NCBI GenBank assembly: GCA_947440575.1
Contig: CANETF010000011.1
Location: forward strand, 1 to 52,073
Length of the DNA: 52,073 nucleotides
Direction of reading: 5' to 3'
Origin: Verrucomicrobiaceae bacterium
Lineage (GTDB): Bacteria; Verrucomicrobiota; Verrucomicrobiia; Verrucomicrobiales; Verrucomicrobiaceae
Every line of letters starts with the position of its first letter. The first letter of the stretch is position 1. The position numbers and the translations under genes were made by a program. Positions 51,402 to 52,073 of the stretch are shown here, one piece after another. The notes below the pieces were generated by a model. It saw only the letters and a list, made by a program, of their open reading frames with translations. It did not search any database and was not told the DNA's origin.

Positions 51402-52073
51402 ATGAAAACGTGCCGACTTTTCATGACCGCGCTGCTCCTCCTCGGCAGCCTCGCCTCCCTCACCCCCTCGGCCGCCCAATTGCCTCCCAACACCCTCACC
51501 CGCCGCAACACCTCCAAACTCGCCGACGAACCCGGCACCATCACCGTCGAAGGCCTCCTCCCCAAACCCGTCGTCGTCAAAATCCCCGCCGAAGCCACCA
51601 TCTACTACAACGCCGACTTCCAGCGCCCCCTCGGCACCATGGCCCCGGGCACCATTGTCACCCTCGTCGCCCTCGGCGACACCGCCTACCGCGTCCGCGG
51701 CCGCGCCCGCCATGGCGACGTCTCCGGCTGGCTCAAACCCACCGACGTCATCCACCCCGACCCCAACCTCCACGCCAACCTCAAAAAAGTTTACGACCGC
51801 CAGATCCAGGTCCAGGACCTCATCGCCAAAAAAGAAGTCGCCCTCGGAATGACCCAGGACGAAGTCGGCCTCTCCCTCGGCAAACCCACCCGCACCTCCA
51901 GCAAACTCTCCGCCCAAGGCCGCGACGACACCTACGAATACGCCATCTTCGAGCGCGTCCCCCAAACCGTCACCGGCCGCGACGCCATCGGAAACATCGT
52001 CCAATCCATCATCTACGTGAAAGTCGAAACCGGCACCCTCAGCATCCACTTCAAAGACGCCATCGTCGACAGC
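51402..52073 (+). CDS. Secreted SH3/BamE-like protein (3' end outside window)
   Basis: The ATG at 51402 is followed by an uninterrupted frame to the window end, at least 224 residues. A signal peptide covers about 1-25 (LFMTALLLLGSLASLTPSAA). A short SH3-like stretch follows (about 46-115: ATIYYNADFQRPLGTMAPGTIVTL, VSGWLK). A region starting ALGMTQDEVGLSLGKPTRTSSK (about 146-168) is typical of BamE/SmpA-type outer-membrane assembly proteins. The likely site is the periplasm or outer membrane. The codon use is strongly C-biased in third positions. Exact function unknown. Confidence 0.7.
   Translation, partial: MKTCRLFMTALLLLGSLASLTPSAAQLPPNTLTRRNTSKLADEPGTITVEGLLPKPVVVKIPAEATIYYNADFQRPLGTMAPGTIVTLVALGDTAYRVRGRARHGDVSGWLKPTDVIHPDPNLHANLKKVYDRQIQVQDLIAKKEVALGMTQDEVGLSLGKPTRTSSKLSAQGRDDTYEYAIFERVPQTVTGRDAIGNIVQSIIYVKVETGTLSIHFKDAIVDS

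Noticed and set aside
1..52073. tRNA, rRNA and CRISPR arrays
   Set aside because: I saw no T-loop-like tRNA pattern, no rRNA core and no regularly spaced direct repeats.

Overview
The window looks like a chromosomal segment from a Verrucomicrobia (Verrucomicrobiae/Verrucomicrobiaceae-like) bacterium of the PVC group. The reasons are the PVC-typical secreted families (PSCyt1/DUF1549/DUF1553 with DUF1501, PSCyt1/DUF1592 with DUF1552), sulfatases, Gram-negative envelope genes (lpxD, an autotransporter, a Wzc-like protein), high GC with C-rich third positions and frequent absence of clear Shine-Dalgarno sites. This assignment rests on gene content only; there is no rRNA or tRNA in the window.

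Region 1 (1-14.4 kb, all + strand): the 3' end of an unknown gene, then a two-component pair (2383/2386 overlap) whose histidine kinase carries two discoidin-like domains outside the membrane. It is followed by two secreted cytochrome-type modules (3074-7432 and 10537-14432) flanking an SGNH/GDSL hydrolase and a Cys-type sulfatase. The PSCyt1/DUF1549 protein carries a discoidin-like domain very similar to those in the kinase, so the kinase may control this presumed glycan-handling locus. Three copies of an imperfect palindromic repeat lie at 8.4, 10.4 and 13.1 kb, and a decayed gene lies at 10.1 kb.

Region 2 (14.5-24.1 kb): a DUF4256 gene, then a compact divergent cluster. An AMP-dependent ligase and a membrane alkaline-phosphatase-superfamily protein lie on the minus strand. 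A ketosynthase, a ketosynthase-like partner without the catalytic Cys, a ketoreductase and an acyl carrier protein lie on the plus strand. This looks like a minimal type II fatty-acid/polyketide-like pathway. A DUF3494 (ice-binding-like) protein fused to an autotransporter barrel follows.

Region 3 (24.2-35.6 kb): housekeeping and envelope genes (trxB, trpD, lpxD, a fatty acid desaturase, a YqgE/AlgH protein), then a zinc-ribbon protein with two secreted unknowns. One of these unknowns looks like an inactivated peptidase-MA-type protein. A membrane-anchored unknown and an exported N-formylglutamate-amidohydrolase-like protein come next.

Region 4 (35.6-44.6 kb, - strand): an exopolysaccharide operon with mostly 4-nt gene overlaps: NodB deacetylase, GT4, DUF4091 protein, CelD-like acyltransferase, GT4, Wzc-like chain-length/ATPase protein. 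A good sigma-70-like promoter lies at 44606-44633.

Region 5 (44.7-52.1 kb): a SulP transporter with a STAS domain, a small methyltransferase, a small unknown, recQ, hemL, and the 5' part of a secreted SH3/BamE-like protein that runs off the window. The most rewarding leads are the ketosynthase cluster, the discoidin-sensing two-component system, the palindromic repeat family and the pseudoprotease-like protein.
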